A stretch of DNA of 64,000 nt, taken from NCBI RefSeq assembly GCF_014650555.1, contig NZ_BMVE01000016.1:1-64000 (forward strand), read 5' to 3'. The translations under genes were made by a program, and so were the position numbers. Below the pieces are notes generated by a model. That model made no database searches and was not told the origin of the DNA. It worked only from the letters and a program-made list of their open reading frames with translations. Positions 25,553 through 34,626 of the stretch are shown piece by piece (position 1 is the first letter of the stretch; each line of letters opens with the position of its first letter). The DNA comes from Streptomyces goshikiensis (GTDB lineage: Bacteria > Actinomycetota > Actinomycetes > Streptomycetales > Streptomycetaceae).

Positions 25553-27076
25553 CTACGCCGGGACCGCCTGCGGGAAGGTGAAGAACCCGTAGACGTCGTA
25601 CTTGTTCTTGACCCGGCTCAGCCGCGCCAGGTTGGAGCCGTAGTACGCGTCCGCGTAGTTGGTGAGTTCCGTGTCGGGGAAGTTCACGTACGAGTGCCCG
25701 TTGGAGTACGGGTCGAACGCGTTGAACAGGCCGTTCAGCCAGCCCGACGCGGCGGCCTCGTCCTCGGCGGCCGGCGTGGAGGAGGCCAGGCTGACGGTCG
25801 CCGTCGCGCTGTAGAGCGCGTCGCGGTGCAGCCAGGCCGTGGAGTCGACCGCCGGCTTGTTGGCGTTCTTGCCGAGCCCGAGCAGGCTCACGATGCGGGT
25901 CTGCCCGGCCCGCCGGTCCGCGTCGAAGGCGGTCAGGAGCTGGTCCACGCCCGTCTGCGGCATGACGCGGTTGAACATGCGGCCGCGGTTCTTGACCCAG
26001 GCCTGGCGCGGCAGCGCGGCCTCGGGGTTGCTGCCGGTGATGTGGCAGGCGTCGGCCGTCTTGTCCTCACAGCCGAAGACCCGCATCATCGCCTTGTCGT
26101 ACGACAGCTCCTGGACCACGCGGGTGGCCGGGGCGGTGCCGACCAGCGAGGTCAGCAGGGCCAGTTCGGCCTCCAGCTGCTCCATCGAGCCGAAGTGCAC
26201 GCCCGAGACGATGATCGTCGGGAGGTTGCCCGGCGCCGCGTTGGGCAGCCGGATCAGCCCGCCGCAGGCGAGGTCGGCCGACGCCTGGGCGGACCAGTCG
26301 AGGTAACCGGAGACGGCGCGCTGCGCGTTGGCCCAGGTCCAGGTCAGGGTGTAGTGGCCGACCCGGGTGATCTTGGTGGGGGCCACCCGGAAGTCGGTGA
26401 CCACGCCGAAGTTGCCGCCGCCGCCACCGCGCAGCGCCCACAGCAGGTCGGGGTGGTTGTCCTTGGAGGCGGTGACGATCCGGCCGTCGGCCAGCACCAC
26501 CTGCGCCGAGACCAGGCGGTCGGAGGCGGGGCCGTACTTGCGGTACTGCCAGCCGGTGCCGCCGCCGGTGATGAAGCCGCCGGGGCTGACCGTCGGGCAG
26601 AAACCGGCCGGGACGGTGATGCCGTGCGGGCTCAGCTGGGGCACGACGTCGACGGCCTGGACACCGGGGCCCACGCTTACGGTGTCCGCGCCCGCGCGGA
26701 CGTGCTTGATCCGGGTGAGGTTGATGACCAGGCCCTCGGTGGTGGACCAGCCGCCGTAGTTGTGGCCGCCGCTGCGCACGGCGGTGTGGATGCCCTGGTC
26801 CTGGGCGAAGCGCATCGCGGTGCGGACGTCGCCGGGGGTCTCGGCGTAGACGACCGCCTGGGGGTAGATGTTGTCGAACTGCGCGTTGGCCAGCTGGCGG
26901 GCGCGCTCGTACTGGGCGTCGCCCGGCAGTACGAGGTCGCCGGTGAGCGAGGCACCGAGGCGTTCCCAGGCACCCGTGGCACGGCGGCGGCGCGGGCTGG
27001 CGCTCGCCATGCCGACCGTGGCGGCGGTGGCGGTGATGCCGGCGCCGGCCGCGAGCAGAGTCCTACGGTTGATCAT
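25553..27076 (-). CDS. Secreted berberine-bridge-type FAD oxidase (copy 2)
   Basis: 507-residue PCMH-type oxidase with a Tat-like leader (NRRTLLAAG at residues 3-11, then AGITATAATVGMASA). Bicovalent FAD anchors are His105 in RSGGHNYGG and Cys160 in AGFCPTVSPGG. The C-terminus has the YVNFPDTELTNYADAYYGSN and NKYDVYGFFTF segments of the BBE family. The ATG overlaps the stop of the aminotransferase-class-IV gene by 4 nt (ATGA). It is the last gene of the aromatic-precursor operon. It probably oxidises an exported or membrane-facing intermediate. Confidence 0.9.
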   Translation of the reverse strand: MINRRTLLAAGAGITATAATVGMASASPRRRRATGAWERLGASLTGDLVLPGDAQYERARQLANAQFDNIYPQAVVYAETPGDVRTAMRFAQDQGIHTAVRSGGHNYGGWSTTEGLVINLTRIKHVRAGADTVSVGPGVQAVDVVPQLSPHGITVPAGFCPTVSPGGFITGGGTGWQYRKYGPASDRLVSAQVVLADGRIVTASKDNHPDLLWALRGGGGGNFGVVTDFRVAPTKITRVGHYTLTWTWANAQRAVSGYLDWSAQASADLACGGLIRLPNAAPGNLPTIIVSGVHFGSMEQLEAELALLTSLVGTAPATRVVQELSYDKAMMRVFGCEDKTADACHITGSNPEAALPRQAWVKNRGRMFNRVMPQTGVDQLLTAFDADRRAGQTRIVSLLGLGKNANKPAVDSTAWLHRDALYSATATVSLASSTPAAEDEAAASGWLNGLFNAFDPYSNGHSYVNFPDTELTNYADAYYGSNLARLSRVKNKYDVYGFFTFPQAVPA

Positions 27077-27912
27077 GAGGAAGATCCTTCTGTAGTACGT
27101 ATGGCATGCCATGGCAGTTGGCTCGTGGGCCGGTCGGCGAGGGCCCGGGCCCGGGCCCTCAGGAGGCGCTGCCAGCGCGGGGCGCGCCCGGCCGGGCCCG
27201 CCTCCCGTCCGGTCCCCACCCACTCGGTGACGGGACGGATGCCGTGCAGCGCGTTGACCAGCCAGACCTCTCGGTCGTACAGGTCCTGCGGGGTGGCCCT
27301 GGAACGGCGTACGACGACGCCGCTCTCCAGGGCCTGACGGACCAGCAGGGCCCGGGTGACCCCGGGCAGCAGGTGGTCGTCGGTGTCCGGCAGGCACAGT
27401 TCGTACCCCTCCCACCACAGGAGGCTGGCCGTGGTGGATTCCGTGGCCAGGCCGTCCCGGGTGGTGAACAGGGCGTCGTCCGCGCCGGCCGCCTGGGCCA
27501 TCGCCTTGATCTCGGCGAGCACCCCGAGGTCGGGTCCTTTGCGGCGGGGCTGCGCGCGGGGGTCCGCGTGCGGCCAGGTGAGGATCCGGACGCCGCCGAG
27601 CAGCCGGGGCGCCCGCCGGATCCACAGCGCGAGGCTCGCGTCCTCGCGCAGTTCGGTACGGGGGAACCAGGACCCGGTCCGGGGCAGTTCGGCGAGGGCG
27701 CCCTGCCAGAACCGCTCCAGGGTGGCCGGGCTCAGCCCGAGTTGGACGCAGGCACCGGAGAACCGGCTCACATGGTGCTCGATGCCGCGGACCCGTCCGT
27801 CCTCCACCAGCCAGGAGTCGGCCGCGAGGAGGCCGTCCTGCCGGTCGGGGGCGGGGGCGAAACCCGTGACGCTGTCCCACAGGAGCCGGCCTTCGGCGGC
27901 TGCGTCCGTCAT
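27073..27912 (-). CDS. pabC: Aminodeoxychorismate lyase-like, PLP fold IV
   Basis: 279-residue class IV aminotransferase-fold protein. Lys125 in PRRKGPDL is the likely PLP Schiff-base residue, and ATESTTASLLWW matches the substrate-loop/cofactor region of PabC-type lyases. With the PabAB fusion upstream it would convert 4-amino-4-deoxychorismate to 4-aminobenzoate plus pyruvate. One base separates its start from the monooxygenase stop, and its stop overlaps the FAD oxidase start, so coupling is tight. A D-amino-acid or branched-chain aminotransferase role is possible but less consistent with the neighbourhood. Confidence 0.75.
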   Translation of the reverse strand: MTDAAAEGRLLWDSVTGFAPAPDRQDGLLAADSWLVEDGRVRGIEHHVSRFSGACVQLGLSPATLERFWQGALAELPRTGSWFPRTELREDASLALWIRRAPRLLGGVRILTWPHADPRAQPRRKGPDLGVLAEIKAMAQAAGADDALFTTRDGLATESTTASLLWWEGYELCLPDTDDHLLPGVTRALLVRQALESGVVVRRSRATPQDLYDREVWLVNALHGIRPVTEWVGTGREAGPAGRAPRWQRLLRARARALADRPTSQLPWHAIRTTEGSSS

Positions 27913-27913
27913 G

Positions 27914-29152
27914 TCAGTACTTCCCCTTGCTGCTGTTGGTCGGCGCTCCCGTTCGCGGTCCGTACGGGGCGCGCTCCAGCCACTCGCCCAGGGAGGGCAC
28001 CACCGGCGAGAGCGCGGCGCCGAGCGCCTGCTTGAACCGGGTGAACTCGCTCTTGGGGCGCAGGTGGGCCAGCGCGGTGCGGGCGGCCTCGCTGTTGAAC
28101 TGCGCGGCCTGCTTGCGCTCGGAGTTGAACGCGGCGATGGAGCTGACCCGGTCGGCCGGGTTGGCCAGGGCCTTGGCCACCGCGTCGGCGGCCGCCGCCG
28201 AGTCGGCGATGCCGCTGTTCATGCCGCGGGCGCCGAAGGGCGGGAAGAGGTGGGAGGCCTCGCCGACCAGCAGGACCCGGTGCCGCGGGTCCGTAAAGGA
28301 GTCCGCGACGACGTGCAGGAACTTGTAGCGCGAGACCCACAGCAGCCGGTCGGCGTACTTCTGGCCGACGACCTTGGTCACCCAGCGGCGTGCGGCCTCC
28401 TCGTCGGCCCACTCGGCGGGGTCGTCGCCGTCCTTGCACTGGAGGTCGAGCTGGAAGCCGCCGGCGAACGGCACCCGCATCACGCTGCGCCCGCCGAGCG
28501 CGGGGTGCTCGTAGACGAACACCCGCTCCAGCGGCATCGGGTCCTCGGGGTCCTCCTCGATGTCGACGACGACGTGGAAGGCCTCGGAGCGCTCGCCCAC
28601 CATGTCGATCCCCTGCGAGCGGCGGACCTGGGAGCGGGCGCCGTCCGCGCCGATCACGTACTCGGCCTCCCAGACGGTGCCGTCCTCGGTGTAGAGGCGG
28701 GCGCTGTCCTGGTAGGTCTCCACGCCGGTGACGGCCGCGCCCCATCGGAAGGTGACGCCGGCGTCGAGGCAGGCGGCCAGCAGGTGCCGCTCGGTCTCGA
28801 TCTGGCGCAGGCTGGTGAAGGGCGGGATGAAGTCGGCGCGCGGCGGCTGCGGCGGGTAGCTGCGCGCGAAGACCTCCTTGTCGCGGTAGATGGTGCGCCG
28901 GGTGGGCCACACGACTCCGTTGTTCACCAGGGTGCGGTCCAGCCCCGGGCTGATCCTGCCGAGCAGGTTCAGCGATTCCCGGTGGACGAACAGGGCCCGG
29001 CTGCCGGGGCGCACCCGGTCCTCCGGTTCGGCTTCCAGGACGGTGACCGGCAGGCCGTGGCTGCGCAGGGCGAGGGCCGCGGTGAGCCCGACCGGGCCGG
29101 CGCCGACGACCAGGGCCGGGATCGGTCCGGGCCCGTTGGGGTTCTGGGACAT
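27914..29152 (-). CDS. FAD-dependent aromatic monooxygenase (A)
   Basis: 412-residue group A flavoprotein hydroxylase: dinucleotide motif VVGAGPVGLT (residues about 15-24), YVIGADGARSQVR (the DG motif) and LLVGEASHLFPPFGARGMNSGIADS (the GD-type FAD/ribityl motif). It is similar throughout to the second copy at 40149-41297. Substrates in this class are phenols, aminobenzoates or aryl-carboxylates. Given the operon, 4-aminobenzoate or a derivative is the likely target (inference). The C-terminal tail is short; no thioredoxin-like domain is present. Confidence 0.88.
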   Translation of the reverse strand: MSQNPNGPGPIPALVVGAGPVGLTAALALRSHGLPVTVLEAEPEDRVRPGSRALFVHRESLNLLGRISPGLDRTLVNNGVVWPTRRTIYRDKEVFARSYPPQPPRADFIPPFTSLRQIETERHLLAACLDAGVTFRWGAAVTGVETYQDSARLYTEDGTVWEAEYVIGADGARSQVRRSQGIDMVGERSEAFHVVVDIEEDPEDPMPLERVFVYEHPALGGRSVMRVPFAGGFQLDLQCKDGDDPAEWADEEAARRWVTKVVGQKYADRLLWVSRYKFLHVVADSFTDPRHRVLLVGEASHLFPPFGARGMNSGIADSAAAADAVAKALANPADRVSSIAAFNSERKQAAQFNSEAARTALAHLRPKSEFTRFKQALGAALSPVVPSLGEWLERAPYGPRTGAPTNSSKGKY

Positions 29153-29208
29153 TGACAGCTCTTCCGCTCTTCCGCTCTTCGGGGTTCGGGTCCGCAGTTC
29201 CGGGCGGA

Positions 29209-30813
29209 TCAGCCGGCCGTGCCGACGGTGGGCGCGGTGTTCTCGCGGAGCATCTTGGTGATCTCCACCCGGCGGACCTTCCAGGTCGAGGTGCGCGGCA
29301 CCTCGTTGAACGGCCAGTGCAGGGGGGCGGCCAGGGCCGGCAGGTCGGCGGTGGCGCGGGCCCAGCGCTCGGGGTCGAGGGGGGCGTCGCGGCGGGTGCA
29401 GATGACGGGGACGGGCTCGCCCTCGGGGCCGATGACGATGATCGCCTCCAGCAGCTCCTCCAGGCGCGACATCAGGACGTCCTCGACTTCGAGGCTGCTG
29501 TCGATCGCCTCGATCTGGTCGATCTCGCGGTCGATCAGGTGGAGCTTGCCGAAGCGGCCGAGGTAGCCCATGTCGCCGAGCCGCCACCAGCCCTCGTTGA
29601 TGTTCTTCAGGTAGCGGTTGTGCTCGCCGAGGTACGTCATGATCGTGCTGCGGCCGCGCAGTTCGAGGTGTCCGGGCTTGCCCTTGGCCACCGGGTGGCC
29701 GGACTCGTCGACAACCCGCAGCTTGATGAAGCCGGGCAGGACGTAGCCGACGTCGCGGCCGTCGTTCTTCTCGGCGCTCTTCTCGGTGTACCAGGCGCCG
29801 GAGATCGGGCCGGTCTCGCTCTGCCCGTACAGCTGGACCAGCAGCGGGCGGGGCCGCGTGGAGGCCTTGAGCAGGCGCTGGATGGTGCGCGGGTGGATGG
29901 CGTCGAAGGTGCTGCTGTAGTAGCGGACGCTGGACAGCGGGGCGCCGGGGGCGTCGGCCAGGTCCTCCCACTGGATGAAGTTGTTCGGGTGGGTCTCGAC
30001 CAGGCCCGGGCGGTGGCGCACGAAGATCGGGGCGATCTTGTCCGGGTCCGGGTCGTTCAGGATGACCATCGGGTTGCCGTAGTTGAGGAACACGCCGAGG
30101 GAGTGGAAGAAGCGCGAGTGCACGAAGGACATGCACAGCGCGACGGTCTCCTTCTTGCGGATCGGCCAGGCGATCATCTGCTGCGGCAGCAGGCGGTGGA
30201 ACAGGCCGCGCGCGTTGTGGACCATCAGCTTGGAGACGCCCGTGGTGCCCGAGGTGTGCGTGATGAGCGCGGGCTGCGTCGCGTGCAGCTGGACGGCGGG
30301 GCGCCTGGAGACGTCCGTGAAGTCCGCGATCCGGCGCAGGCCGCCGAACTCGGCGGTGCCGGCCAGTACGGTCTCGTGCGTCAGCTCCTTGACGGCCACG
30401 CCGTCCAGCGGGCCGGTCAGCTTCGTGGCGTCGGAGATCAGCCAGGGCTGGTCGAGGCGGGCCAGCAGCTGGGCCACGATCTCGCCGGGCAGCGCGGAGG
30501 ACACCATCACGGGGACGGCGCCGACGCGGGCCACGGCGCAGGCCAGCAGGTGGATGTCGAAGTTGTCGTCCTTGTGGACGGCGACGCGCTCGGTCGGCCG
30601 GATGCCTATCGCCCACAGGCGGGCCGCGAGGTCGTCGACCACGTCGGCCAGGGAGGCGTAGGAGAAGTTCGTGCCGAGATCGGGGAAGGTCGCGAGGGGC
30701 TGGTCGAGGGTGACCGGGGTGCCCGGGAACTTGGCGGCGGCCTTCTCCCACAACTGGCCCAGGTAGAAGGCCTGCTCGGGCAGCGGGTTGGCGAACTTCG
30801 GGAGAGAGAACAT
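29209..30813 (-). CDS. AMP-dependent ligase (candidate arene-acid activator or diazotase)
   Basis: 534-residue ANL-superfamily adenylate-forming enzyme: P-loop THTSGTTGVSKLMVHN, LYGQSETGP (A5), GWWRLGDMG (A7) and RTSTWKVRR near the catalytic Lys. It is not close to the benzoate-CoA-ligase-like enzyme next door. ANL enzymes of this kind either make acyl-CoA/acyl-AMP or, as shown for CreM in the cremeomycin pathway, use ATP and nitrite to diazotise an arylamine. Both are compatible with this cluster; sequence inspection cannot choose. Confidence 0.8.
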   Translation of the reverse strand: MFSLPKFANPLPEQAFYLGQLWEKAAAKFPGTPVTLDQPLATFPDLGTNFSYASLADVVDDLAARLWAIGIRPTERVAVHKDDNFDIHLLACAVARVGAVPVMVSSALPGEIVAQLLARLDQPWLISDATKLTGPLDGVAVKELTHETVLAGTAEFGGLRRIADFTDVSRRPAVQLHATQPALITHTSGTTGVSKLMVHNARGLFHRLLPQQMIAWPIRKKETVALCMSFVHSRFFHSLGVFLNYGNPMVILNDPDPDKIAPIFVRHRPGLVETHPNNFIQWEDLADAPGAPLSSVRYYSSTFDAIHPRTIQRLLKASTRPRPLLVQLYGQSETGPISGAWYTEKSAEKNDGRDVGYVLPGFIKLRVVDESGHPVAKGKPGHLELRGRSTIMTYLGEHNRYLKNINEGWWRLGDMGYLGRFGKLHLIDREIDQIEAIDSSLEVEDVLMSRLEELLEAIIVIGPEGEPVPVICTRRDAPLDPERWARATADLPALAAPLHWPFNEVPRTSTWKVRRVEITKMLRENTAPTVGTAG

Positions 30814-30854
30814 GGACCTGCTGCTTTCTTGGTGGGTGGAGGGGGTGGGGAGGT

Positions 30855-32327
30855 TCACCAGCTGCCTTGCCGGATGAGGAAGCGCTGAAGTTTTCCGGTT
30901 GCGGTGCGCGGCAGGCTCTCGACGACCTGCACGGCGCGCGGCACCTTGTACGGCTCCAGGACCGCGCGGGCCAGCCCGACGAGTTCGGGCTCCAGCTCCG
31001 CCGTGTCGTGGGCGTCCGGCCGCAGGACGACGAAGGCGCGCAGTTTGGAGGCGCCCCGGTCGTTGGGGACGCACGCGACCGCGATGTCGCGGACGGCCGG
31101 GTGGCGGGCCAGTACCTGCTCGATCTCCAGGGGCGAGAAGGTGATGCCGCCGACCATTTCGAGGTCGTCGGTGCGGCCGCTGTGCGTGAGGGTGCCGTCC
31201 TCGCCCCGCACCACCCGGTCACGGGTGTTGAGCCAGCCCTCGACGAGGGTGCGGGCGGTTTCCTCGGGGAGCCCGAGGTAGCCGCGGGTGACCGTGGGCC
31301 CGCGGACCCACAGTTCGCCGGCGACCCCGTCCGGTACGGGTGTGCCGTCGCGGTCGCGGACCTCGGCCTCGAAGCCGGGGACGGGCCGGCCGACGGTGCC
31401 GGGCTCGTGGAAGAAGTCGCCGTTGGTGGCGATGGCGTGGCCCGCCTCGGTGGAGCCCAGCTGGTCGTAGAGCGGGGCCCCGAGGAAGGCGGCGGCGCGC
31501 TCGCGCAGTTCGTCGGTGAGCCGTTCCCCGGCGGAGACGGCCGCCCGTACGGTGGCGAAGTCCGCGGGGTCGGTCTCCGCGAGGATGTTGGCGTACGCGG
31601 AGGGCACGGCGTAGAGGTAGGTGACCCGGTGCCGGGCGACGAGCTCGGCGATCCTGGCGGGCCTGGGGGGTCCGGGTTCCAGGACGGCGGCGCCGCCCGA
31701 CCAGAGCGGGAACGCCAGGGCGTTGCCCAGCCCGTAGGCGAAGAACAGCTTGGAGACCGACAGGGCGATGTCGTCCCGGCCGAAGCCGATGACCTGCTTG
31801 CCGGCGCCGCTGTAGTAGATCTCCATGTCCTCGTGGCGGTGGACGACGCCCTTGGGCAGGCCGGTCGTGCCGGAGGTGTACTGGATGTAGAGCGGGTGGT
31901 CGGGGCCGAGCCGGGCCGCGGGGGCCGGGTCCTCCTCGGCGGCGCGCTCGACGAGCTGGGCGCCCGTCAGGTGCGCCAGGCCCGGGAACCGTTCGGCGAG
32001 GCCGGCCTCGGAGACGACCAGAACGGCTTCGCTGTCCTTGGCGACGTAGGCGTGGCGGTCGGCGGTGAGTCCGGGGTTGGCGAGCACCGCCACCGCGCCG
32101 AGGCGGGCCGAGGCGAGGAAGGCGACGACCCAGGCGATGCCGTCGGGCAGGGTGATCAGAACGCTGCTTCCCTGGCCGACGCCGTGCCCGGCGAGTACGG
32201 AGGCGGCGCGGGCGGCGAGGCTGTGCACCTCTCCGTGCGTGACGGTCCGGTCTCCCTCGTAATAGGCGATCCGGTCCGTCCACCCGCTCCGGAGCGCTTC
32301 CTCTCCGAGAGCTGCGGCCATGTTCAT
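30855..32327 (-). CDS. Benzoate/4-hydroxybenzoate-CoA-ligase-like enzyme
   Basis: 490-residue ANL enzyme: P-loop QYTSGTTGLPKGVVH, and the segment ALSVSKLFFAYGLGN that is characteristic of benzoate-CoA ligases. DQLGSTEAGH and PRTATGKLQRF (catalytic Lys) complete the fold. It would activate a chorismate-derived benzoate (4-amino- or 4-hydroxy-) as CoA thioester. Of the two close ATGs, 32327 has AGGAG at nine bases. It is separated from PabAB by a 132-bp G-rich gap. Confidence 0.85.
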   Translation of the reverse strand: MNMAAALGEEALRSGWTDRIAYYEGDRTVTHGEVHSLAARAASVLAGHGVGQGSSVLITLPDGIAWVVAFLASARLGAVAVLANPGLTADRHAYVAKDSEAVLVVSEAGLAERFPGLAHLTGAQLVERAAEEDPAPAARLGPDHPLYIQYTSGTTGLPKGVVHRHEDMEIYYSGAGKQVIGFGRDDIALSVSKLFFAYGLGNALAFPLWSGGAAVLEPGPPRPARIAELVARHRVTYLYAVPSAYANILAETDPADFATVRAAVSAGERLTDELRERAAAFLGAPLYDQLGSTEAGHAIATNGDFFHEPGTVGRPVPGFEAEVRDRDGTPVPDGVAGELWVRGPTVTRGYLGLPEETARTLVEGWLNTRDRVVRGEDGTLTHSGRTDDLEMVGGITFSPLEIEQVLARHPAVRDIAVACVPNDRGASKLRAFVVLRPDAHDTAELEPELVGLARAVLEPYKVPRAVQVVESLPRTATGKLQRFLIRQGSW

Positions 32328-32357
32328 AGCGTGTGACTCCTGTGGTCGACTCGTGGC

Positions 32358-32412
32358 GGAACGTGGGGTGTGGGGTGTGGTGTGGGGGGGGTGGTGGTGT
32401 GGGGGGCCGCCG
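32358..32412 (+). other. G-rich tract with G-quadruplex potential
   Basis: A run of GGGG, GGGG, GG and a long G8 tract spaced by TGT/GT bases (about 32360-32406, + strand), in the gap between the PabAB stop and the CoA-ligase start. On the minus-strand transcript it appears as C-rich RNA; on the template DNA it could form a quadruplex. It could affect transcription within the operon. Confidence 0.45.
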
Positions 32413-32459
32413 CCCGGCCCGCGGGGGTGACCGGCCGGGCGGCGGGGCCGGGCGGCCGG

Positions 32460-34574
32460 TCAGGCAGCGAGCGGCTTCTTGACGCGGATCGCGCGCAGCG
32501 GGGCGGAGGCCTTGAGGACCATCTCGTCGAACTCCTCGTCGGCGTCCGAGTCGAGGATGATCGCGCCGCCGGCGCCCACCCGCCACTGGTCGCCGACCTT
32601 CACGGCGGTGCGGATGACGATGTTCAGGTCCGCGGTGCCGTTGGTGGAGAGCAGCCCGATCGATCCGGAGTAGACCCCGCGGGCCTCGTTCTCCAGCTCG
32701 TCGATGATCTCCATCGTGCGGAGCTTGGGGGCTCCGGTCATCGAGCCGCCGGGGAAGCAGGCCCGCACCACGTCGACGGCGTCGGTTCCGGTACGGATCT
32801 TGCCGCGGATGGTCGACACCAGCTGGTGCACCGTGGTGTAGGACTCGGTGACCATTAGCCGCGGCACGTGGACGGTTCCGACCTCGCAGACGCGCCCGAG
32901 GTCGTTGCGGAGCAGGTCCACGATCATCAGGTTCTCGGCGCGGGTCTTGGGGCTGGCGGCGAGCGAGGCGCGCAGGGCCTCGTCCTCCACCGGGTCGGCG
33001 CTGCGCGGGACGGTGCCCTTGATGGGCTTGGTCTCCACGACCCCGGACCGGTCGATGGAGAGGAACCGCTCCGGGGAGGAGCTGGCGATCTCCAGGTCAC
33101 CCAGGCGCAGGTACGCGGCGTACGGCGCGGGGTTGGACCTGCGCAGCGCCCGGTAGTAGTCGTAGCCCTCGCCCTCGGCGGGCAGCCAGGCGGAGGTGGT
33201 GAGGCAGACCTCGTAGCTCTCGCCGGAGCGCAGGTTGCGCTGGATCTCGTCGATCCGGGCCCGGTACTCCTCGCGGCCGTGGGTGAGCCAGGGCTCGGGG
33301 TCCACGCCCTCGCCGGCCTCGACGGGCTGCGCCGGGCGGAGCGAGAGGAGGGTCGCGGCGGTCGTGTCGAGCCACCGCAGGGCGGCGGACTCGGTGCCCG
33401 GCTCGGTGTCGCTGAGGGCCAGCAGGTAGGTGGCGCCCTCCTGGTGGTCGACGACGATGACCCGGTCGGCGAAGATCCAGACGGCGTCGGGGGTCGGCGA
33501 GACGTGCTTGTTCACCGAGCCGAGGTCGCCCTTGAGCTCGTAGCCGAAGTAGCCGACGTAGCCGCCCGTGAAGTCGAAGGGCAGGTCGGGCACGTCGAGG
33601 CGGCGCCGGCGCAACTGCGCCTGGAGGTAGTCGAAGACCGAGCCGGGGACGCGCTGCGGCAGCCGGCCGGTACGGACGACCTCCACCTCCCCGTCGGTCA
33701 GGTGGTAGGTGACGGTCTCGGCGAGCGGGCCGGTGGAGTCGCCCAGGTAGGAGAACCGGGAGCGGCCGGGCTCGACGTGGGCGCTGTCCAGCCAGAAGGC
33801 CGGGGCGCCGGAGCCCGCGTACAGGTGGGTGAAGGCGGCCTCGGTGTCGATGGCCGTCTCGATGGTGCGCAGGTGGACCCGGTAGCCGGCGGCCGGCTCC
33901 TCGGTGGTGGCCTGCACCGGCGCCTTCGCGCCGACGGCCTTGGCGGCCCCGGCGGTCTCCCGCTCGGGGGCGGTGGGGCGGGGGTGGGCGTTCCAGTGGG
34001 CCTGGGTGAGGTCCCGGAAGTTCGCCATCATGCCGCGGCCGTGCTCGGTGGAGACGGACTCGGGGTGGAACTGGACGCCCCAGACCGGGCGGGTGCGGTG
34101 GCGCAGGCCCATGATGACCCCGTCCTCCGACCAGGCGGTGGCCTCAAGGGAGTCCGGGAGGGGCTCGGCGACGCTCAGCGAGTGGTAGCGCACGGCGGTG
34201 AAGCCCTGCGGCAGACCGGCGAAGATGTCGCGCTCGTCATGGGTGATGGGGCTGAGGAAGCCGTGCCGCGGCTCGGGGGCGGGCACGATCTCGGCGCCCT
34301 CGCCCTGGCCGATGCCCTGGTGGCCCAGGCACACGCCGAGCACGGGCACGGGGGAGGTCTCCAGGATGTGCGCGGAGACGCCGAAGTCGCGGGGCCGGGC
34401 CGGGTGGCCGGGTCCGGGGGAGATCACGACGTTGTCGAAGGCGGCCAGGTCGATGCCGGCGGCGGCGGGGTCGTCGTTGGTCACGACGACCGGTTCGACT
34501 CCGTTGACCTCGGCTATCAGCTGGAACAGGTTGTAGGTGTACGAGTCGTAGTTGTCGATCAACAGGGTTCTCAT
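32460..34574 (-). CDS. pabAB: Aminodeoxychorismate synthase, PabA-PabB fusion
   Basis: 704-residue fusion. The N-terminal glutaminase domain (residues 1 to about 200) has LLIDNYDSYTYN, GVCLGHQ with Cys82, and FHPESV. After a linker (about 205-240) comes the chorismate-binding component I domain. PIKGT at 517-521 carries the Lys typical of aminodeoxychorismate synthases; anthranilate synthases have PIAGT. GSMTGAPK and the GAGGAI segments complete the active site. Product: 4-amino-4-deoxychorismate. A GATase-first fusion is usual for actinomycete antibiotic-type PABA synthases. Start 34574 follows GAGAAAG. Confidence 0.93.
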   Translation of the reverse strand: MRTLLIDNYDSYTYNLFQLIAEVNGVEPVVVTNDDPAAAGIDLAAFDNVVISPGPGHPARPRDFGVSAHILETSPVPVLGVCLGHQGIGQGEGAEIVPAPEPRHGFLSPITHDERDIFAGLPQGFTAVRYHSLSVAEPLPDSLEATAWSEDGVIMGLRHRTRPVWGVQFHPESVSTEHGRGMMANFRDLTQAHWNAHPRPTAPERETAGAAKAVGAKAPVQATTEEPAAGYRVHLRTIETAIDTEAAFTHLYAGSGAPAFWLDSAHVEPGRSRFSYLGDSTGPLAETVTYHLTDGEVEVVRTGRLPQRVPGSVFDYLQAQLRRRRLDVPDLPFDFTGGYVGYFGYELKGDLGSVNKHVSPTPDAVWIFADRVIVVDHQEGATYLLALSDTEPGTESAALRWLDTTAATLLSLRPAQPVEAGEGVDPEPWLTHGREEYRARIDEIQRNLRSGESYEVCLTTSAWLPAEGEGYDYYRALRRSNPAPYAAYLRLGDLEIASSSPERFLSIDRSGVVETKPIKGTVPRSADPVEDEALRASLAASPKTRAENLMIVDLLRNDLGRVCEVGTVHVPRLMVTESYTTVHQLVSTIRGKIRTGTDAVDVVRACFPGGSMTGAPKLRTMEIIDELENEARGVYSGSIGLLSTNGTADLNIVIRTAVKVGDQWRVGAGGAIILDSDADEEFDEMVLKASAPLRAIRVKKPLAA

Positions 34575-34626
34575 CACGCGGCTTTCTCGGGAGTCGCGGG
34601 CGAACGGCAGCACGGCGGTGATCCGG

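Noticed and set aside
32460..34574. Anthranilate synthase or phenazine PhzE
   Set aside because: PIKGT with Lys at the key position is the aminodeoxychorismate synthase form; no PhzD, PhzF or PhzG genes are nearby.
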